Shown one piece after another: positions 61,826-64,000 of a DNA stretch of 64,000 nucleotides (position 1 is the stretch's first letter; the number at the start of each line of letters is the position of its first letter). This stretch comes from Dryocola clanedunensis subsp. sulfonylureivorans (GTDB taxonomy: Bacteria > Pseudomonadota > Gammaproteobacteria > Enterobacterales > Enterobacteriaceae). The notes beneath the pieces were generated by a model. That model was not told where the DNA came from. It saw only the letters and a program-made list of their open reading frames with translations, and made no database searches. Both the position numbers and the translations under genes were made by a program. The stretch spans positions 1-64,000 of the forward strand of contig NZ_JAERMU010000003.1 in assembly GCF_016756775.1 (NCBI RefSeq). Direction: 5' to 3'.

Positions 61826-64000
61826 ATGTTCAGCACAGTCTTAATTGCCAACCGTGGCGAAATCGCCGTTCGCGCTATCAGAACGCTGAAGAAAATGGGG
61901 ATTACCAGCGTAGCGGTCTATTCCGACCCGGATGCAAACGCGCAGCACGTGATGGATGCTGACGTTGCCGTCGCTCTTGGTGGTGAAAAGGCGGCGGAGA
62001 GCTACCTGGATATCGACAAAATTCTCGCAGCGGCAAAACAGAGCGGCGCGCAGGCCATCTTTCCCGGCTACGGCTTCCTTTCTGAACGAGCCGAGTTCGC
62101 ACAGGCCTGCGAAGAGGCCGGGATTGTCTTTATCGGCCCGACGGCGGCGCAGATCCGTGATTTTGGCCTGAAGCACTGCGCCCGGGATCTGGCCTTCAAA
62201 GCCGATGTACCTATGACGCCGGGCACCGGGCTGCTGCTCACTATGCAGGAAGCGCAGCTGGCGGCGGCAGAAATTGGCTATCCGGTGATGCTGAAAACTA
62301 CCGCTGGCGGAGGCGGCATCGGCCTTACCCGCTGTGACGATGAGGCAGGGCTGACGGAAGCCTGGGCCAGCGTAAAGCGCATGGGACAGCAGTTTTTCAG
62401 CGACGATGGCGTCTTTATCGAGCGGTTTGTCGACCGGGCGCGCCATCTTGAAGTGCAGATCTTCGGCGATGGCAAAGGCAAAGTGGTGGCGCTTGGCGAG
62501 CGCGACTGCTCGCTGCAGCGCCGCAACCAGAAAGTGGTGGAAGAAACCCCCGCGCCAAATCTGCCGCAGGCCACACGCGAGGCAATTCATGCCGCCGCAG
62601 TTGCCCTGGGTGAATCCGTTAACTACCGCAGCGCGGGCACCGTGGAGTTTATCTACGATGCGGCTCGCGATGCGTTCTATTTCCTGGAAGTGAACACGCG
62701 TTTACAGGTTGAGCATCCGGTTACCGAAATGGTCACCGGCCTGGATCTGATTGAGTGCATGGTAAACGTTGCCGCTGGCGTTACGCTGGACTGGCAACGC
62801 CTCGCGCTGCCGCCAAAGGGCGCAGCGATTGAAGTGCGGATCTACGCCGAGGACGCGCTGAAAAACTTCCAGCCAGCTCCGGGCGTGCTGACGGACGTTT
62901 GCTTCCCCGAGGATGTTCGCGTGGACGGCTGGGTGAGCACCGGCAGCGAAGTCAGCGCCTTCTATGACCCGATGATCGCCAAAGTGATCGTCCACGGTGA
63001 CGATCGCCAGCAGGCGTTAAGTAAACTGAACGAGGCGCTGGCGGCGACCCGTCTGCACGGCATCGCCACCAATCTGGACTACCTGCGCCAGATTGTTCAG
63101 CTGGCAGAATTCAAGGCCGGCGTGATGTGGACGCGCCTGCTGGATACGGTTGTCTACGAAGCCCATGCGATAGAAGTGCTGGAGCCGGGCACCTGGAGCA
63201 GCGTGCAGGACAGCCCTGGCCGCCTCGGCTACTGGGACATCGGCGTGCCGCCGTCCGGCCCGATGGACGACTTCGCCTTCCGTCTGGCAAACCGCATCGT
63301 TGGTAACCATCCTTCTGCCGCCGGGCTGGAGTTCACCCTGCAAGGCCCAACGCTGCGCTTCCATAGCGATGCGACTATTGCCCTGACCGGAGCAGACTGC
63401 CCGGCGACGCTGGACGATGAACCTGTTCCGTACTGGCAGCCGGTAATTATCAAGGCCGGACAAACGCTCAGGCTTGGCCGCGCCACCACGGGCTGCCGTA
63501 CCTACCTGGCCGTTCGCAACGGGCTGGACGTGCCGGTTTACCTCGGCAGCCGCTCCACCTTTGCGCTCGGGCAGTTTGGCGGCCACGCCGGGCGCACTTT
63601 GCGCGTCGCGGACGTGCTGGCAATTTCGCAGCCTAACCTGCCAGCCTGCACCACGCCTGCGCCTATCGCTTTGCCGCAGACGCCGGAACCGGCTGTTATC
63701 CCGCAGTACGATGAAGTCTGGGAAATCGGCGTGCTCTACGGCCCGCATGGTGCGCCGGACTTCTTCACCCCTGAATCCATGCGAACGTTCTTTGATGCGG
63801 AATGGCAGGTGCATTACAACTCCAACCGCCTCGGCGTGCGGCTGGTCGGGCCTAAGCCAGAATGGACGCGGGCCGACGGCGGCGAGGCCGGGCTGCATCC
63901 TTCCAACGTTCATGACTGCGAATACGCCATTGGCGCGGTGAACTTCACCGGCGACTTCCCGGTGATCCTGACGCGGGACGGGCCGAGCCTCGGGGGATTT
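61826..64000 (+). CDS. uca: Urea carboxylase (partial, runs past window end)
   Basis: 725 residues visible of about 1200. Biotin carboxylase domain first: FSTVLIANRGEIAVRAIRTL, the ATP-grasp loop KTTAGGGGIGLTR and EVNTRLQVEHPVTEM near 290. From about 450 the KipI/KipA-like carboxyltransferase part begins (GTWSSVQDSPGRLGYWDIGVPPSGPMDD in part). The biotin-binding end should follow beyond the window. With allophanate hydrolase it converts urea to ammonia using ATP, a nickel-free alternative to urease. GAGGAGG precedes the ATG. Confidence 0.95.
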   Translation, partial: MFSTVLIANRGEIAVRAIRTLKKMGITSVAVYSDPDANAQHVMDADVAVALGGEKAAESYLDIDKILAAAKQSGAQAIFPGYGFLSERAEFAQACEEAGIVFIGPTAAQIRDFGLKHCARDLAFKADVPMTPGTGLLLTMQEAQLAAAEIGYPVMLKTTAGGGGIGLTRCDDEAGLTEAWASVKRMGQQFFSDDGVFIERFVDRARHLEVQIFGDGKGKVVALGERDCSLQRRNQKVVEETPAPNLPQATREAIHAAAVALGESVNYRSAGTVEFIYDAARDAFYFLEVNTRLQVEHPVTEMVTGLDLIECMVNVAAGVTLDWQRLALPPKGAAIEVRIYAEDALKNFQPAPGVLTDVCFPEDVRVDGWVSTGSEVSAFYDPMIAKVIVHGDDRQQALSKLNEALAATRLHGIATNLDYLRQIVQLAEFKAGVMWTRLLDTVVYEAHAIEVLEPGTWSSVQDSPGRLGYWDIGVPPSGPMDDFAFRLANRIVGNHPSAAGLEFTLQGPTLRFHSDATIALTGADCPATLDDEPVPYWQPVIIKAGQTLRLGRATTGCRTYLAVRNGLDVPVYLGSRSTFALGQFGGHAGRTLRVADVLAISQPNLPACTTPAPIALPQTPEPAVIPQYDEVWEIGVLYGPHGAPDFFTPESMRTFFDAEWQVHYNSNRLGVRLVGPKPEWTRADGGEAGLHPSNVHDCEYAIGAVNFTGDFPVILTRDGPSLGGF

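Overview
The window comes from an enterobacterial chromosome (Enterobacteriaceae; Klebsiella/Enterobacter/Kosakonia/Cedecea-like, genus not decided). About 27 kb of prophage and decayed phage DNA is followed by about 36 kb of chromosome. Part of that chromosome matches the E. coli K-12 order ompN, nifJ(ydbK), ydbJ, hslJ, ldhA, ydbH-ynbE-ydbL, feaR, feaB. Other genes (mgtS, ftrA, ydeP, ydcF, ydcY) are also enterobacterial. An allophanate hydrolase/urea carboxylase pair, absent from E. coli, closes the window.

Prophage, 1 to about 22.7 kb, plus strand: a candidate late promoter, a lysis cassette (holin, SAR-type lysozyme, Rz with nested Rz1), a roughly 1 kb non-coding stretch with four minus-oriented terminator hairpins, a secreted CigR-like cargo gene, a decayed terminase small-subunit fragment, a candidate cos site, and then the packaging and head genes (terminase small and large subunits, gpW-like joiner, portal, ClpP protease fused to major capsid protein, DUF2190 protein, connectors). 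A P2-like contractile tail follows (spike V, sheath, tube, chaperone with -1 overlapping frame, tape measure, U, X, D, W, J, I, a truncated fibre, fibre assembly protein). Intrinsic terminators interrupt this operon repeatedly, which fits Q-type antitermination. Integrase, repressor and early genes would lie left of the window.

Prophage right end, 22.7 to 28.2 kb: AT-rich DNA with an autotransporter adhesin, a small LuxR-like regulator, an N-terminally truncated DinI-like remnant and a repeat cluster that may be attachment-site DNA. The exact right boundary is not resolved.

Chromosome, 28.2 to 45 kb: a YmgB/AriR-like gene, an OmpC-class porin, dbpA, an aldolase remnant, an unrecognised two-gene unit, nifJ, ydbJ, hslJ, ldhA, the ydbH-ynbE-ydbL lipid-transport operon and feaR/feaB. 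From 45 to 60 kb: an RcnB-like protein, the 31-residue MgtS, ftrA divergent from a rhodanese gene, an ArsR/monooxygenase/TauE cluster, a membrane PQQ dehydrogenase, ydeP, a coiled-coil protein, a lipoprotein, ydcF, a phytase-like secreted esterase behind a PhoB-box-like site, and ydcY. From 60 kb to the end: allophanate hydrolase and urea carboxylase behind a well-matched sigma-54 promoter, i.e. a probable nitrogen-limitation-controlled route from urea to ammonia. REP-type elements occur only in the chromosomal part.
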